From Sisyra terminalis (lineage: Eukaryota > Arthropoda > Insecta > Neuroptera > Sisyridae): 64,000 bases of DNA. The position numbers were made by a program, and so were the translations under genes. The notes under the pieces were generated by a model that worked only from the letters and a program-made list of their open reading frames with translations, was not told the origin of the DNA and ran no database searches. Location: the NCBI GenBank assembly GCA_958496175.1, contig OY292274.1, positions 69,202,630 to 69,266,629 of the forward strand, given 5' to 3'. The stretch's first letter is position 1; every line of letters begins with the position of its first letter. Shown piece after piece: positions 63,301-64,000 of this stretch.

Positions 63301-64000
63301 ATTTTCAGCCCTTAAAAATGGTTGGTTTTGGAAAAAATTTGCACAGCATGCACAGATGGCCTTAGACTTTCGATTGGCATCATAAAAAAAAATAAAAAAA
63401 TTTGACGTTTTTCGTGAAAAATCAACGATGGTTAACCCACGGTTTTTTTTGGCTAAAAATTTTTTTGATTCGAATTCGAAAACGATTGTTATATTATCAT
63501 TCTATACATTGTTACGAACCCGAAACTGCCTTTGGTTCGATATTCATCCCTTATATAACGATGGTACATGCAATTGCTGAAGAAGCCACGTTCGTCTCTC
63601 CCTCTTAGTGGGAAGTGTTCATCCCTTAAACCGCATTTTCATCCCTGAAAAGTGGTTTGTTTTGGAAAAAATTTGCACAGCATGCACAGATGGCCTTAAA
63701 CTTTCGATTGGCATCATAAAAAAAAATAAAAAATTTGATCATTTTCGTGAAAAATCAACGATGGTTAACCCACGGTTTTTTTTGGCTAAAAATTTTTTTG
63801 ATTCGAATTCGAAAACGATTGTTATATTATCATTCGTTACATTGTTACGAACCCGAAACTGCCTTTGGTTCGATAATCATCCCTTATATAACGATGGTAC
63901 ATGCAATTGCTGAAGAAGCCACGTTCGTCTCTCCCTCTTAGTGGGAAGTGTTCATCCCTTAAACCGCATTTTCAGCCCTTAAAAATGGTTGGTTTTGGAA
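57397..64000 (+). repeat. Right block with diverged units, a 666-bp dimer and a 2,335-bp 7-mer
   Basis: A more diverged unit (TTTTTTGTTTCGAATTCG, AAAAAGATTGATATATTATC, GTTCTACACATTG) starts at 57397, 58399, 59733, 60399 and 62734, with partial forms at 60733 and 63068. Units with CATTCGTTACATTG and units starting GATCATTTTCGTG (333 bp) are also frequent. The pair 59400-60065 recurs at 60066-60732. The seven units 60066-62400 recur from 62401 as far as 63734; the last unit (63735) departs from the pattern. Hybrid linkers CAGCCCTTAAAAATGGTTGGTTTTGG are found only here. Confidence 0.8.

Larger units (their letters stand above)
11807..64000 (+). repeat. 334-bp satellite array, about 155 monomers, unfinished at the right edge
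   Basis: Head-to-tail monomers of 334 bp (325 and 333 in some) fill the window from 11807 to its end, all in one orientation and with no foreign insert. Full units start at 12000; the first unit is partial (193 bp) and the last begins at 63735 and is cut by the window edge. By eye, most neighbours differ at only a few sites. Variation is concentrated in four places: the start (GACGTTTTTCGTG, GACCATTTCCGTG, GACCATTTTCGTG, GATCATTTTCGTG), the GGCTAAAAA or GGCAAAAA tract, ATTGTTATA or ATTGTAATA, and the linker after TTAAACCGC. The linker types are B (CATCCCTGAAAAGTGG), C (CAGCCCTTAAAAATGG) and hybrids. The large size, purity and sparse surroundings suggest pericentromeric or other heterochromatin. 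I cannot name the satellite. Confidence 0.98.

Noticed and set aside
58272..63913. 101-codon frames spanning monomer boundaries in the right block
   Set aside because: They begin with GTG and appear where units are 333 bp, a multiple of three that keeps the frame open across the boundary. This is an effect of length, not a gene.
12000..63941. A 68-codon open frame repeated in most satellite monomers
   Set aside because: It begins with TTG, and its only internal ATG is near the end. A TAA (in ATTGTAATA) interrupts it in many units and has itself been spread by homogenisation. Frame preservation follows from copy identity, so there is no sign of selection for a protein.
11807..64000. CENP-B box in the satellite
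   Set aside because: I compared each TTCG on both strands with the NTTCGNNNNANNCGGGN pattern. None has both the A and the CGGG at the required spacing.
11807..64000. CRISPR array
   Set aside because: The repeated unit is a contiguous 334-bp monomer with no short repeat and unique spacer pattern, and the setting is eukaryotic.

Overview
The window looks like nuclear heterochromatin from an AT-rich eukaryote, most plausibly an insect or other arthropod. This is an inference: no species-diagnostic gene is visible. The base composition is strongly AT-rich with long A/T runs. There are no operons and no bacterial or organellar genes. More than 80% of the window is one tandem satellite array, whose monomers show no CpG depletion (about 15 CpG in a 334-bp monomer at 36% G+C, by hand count).

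Left flank, 1-11738: about 11.7 kb of AT-rich, gene-poor DNA. It holds worn repeat and transposon debris: two collinear copies of an unidentified repeat (1321-1790 and 2676-2990), a MITE-like inverted-repeat element (2124-2346), a direct duplication of about 385 bp (4437-4820 and 4977-5363), a 133-bp tandem dimer (7147-7412), and several perfect palindromes and hairpins. Five scattered sites (4548, 5090, 7259, 7392, 7860) share a layout that ends in a sequence matching, or nearly matching, the core of the animal CTCF motif. Two broken coding-like stretches (3819-4394 on the minus strand, 9111-9413 on the plus strand) are the only traces of protein genes. I do not recognise either.

Junction, 11739-11806: a 64-bp satellite fragment in inverted orientation (54 of 64 bases match the monomer, ungapped), then four T, then the array in forward orientation. 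The array edge is therefore a head-to-head inversion, and the facing arms match at 31 of 33 positions.

Array, 11807-64000: about 155 full monomers plus a partial one at each end, all in the same orientation. The unit is 334 bp (variants of 325 and 333 bp), and no other sequence interrupts it. The array runs off the right edge. It is a mosaic of regional families with nested higher-order repeats (dimer 659 bp, trimer 1,002 bp, 5-mer 1,669 bp, 7-mer 2,335 bp, an 8-unit spacing of 2,671 bp, and a dimer of 666 bp). A very homogeneous core lies at about 30.7-42 kb, with mixed blocks on both sides. Each monomer carries a 12-bp perfect palindrome, a CGAACC/GGTTCG hairpin, a TATATAA box and several A/T tracts. 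A 68-codon open frame recurs in most monomers, but it opens on TTG and is cut by a stop codon that has itself spread through several blocks, so I treat it as non-coding.

No protein-coding gene in the window can be called intact. The most notable biology is the array: its edge structure, its layered amplification history and its repeated promoter-like and dyad-symmetric motifs.
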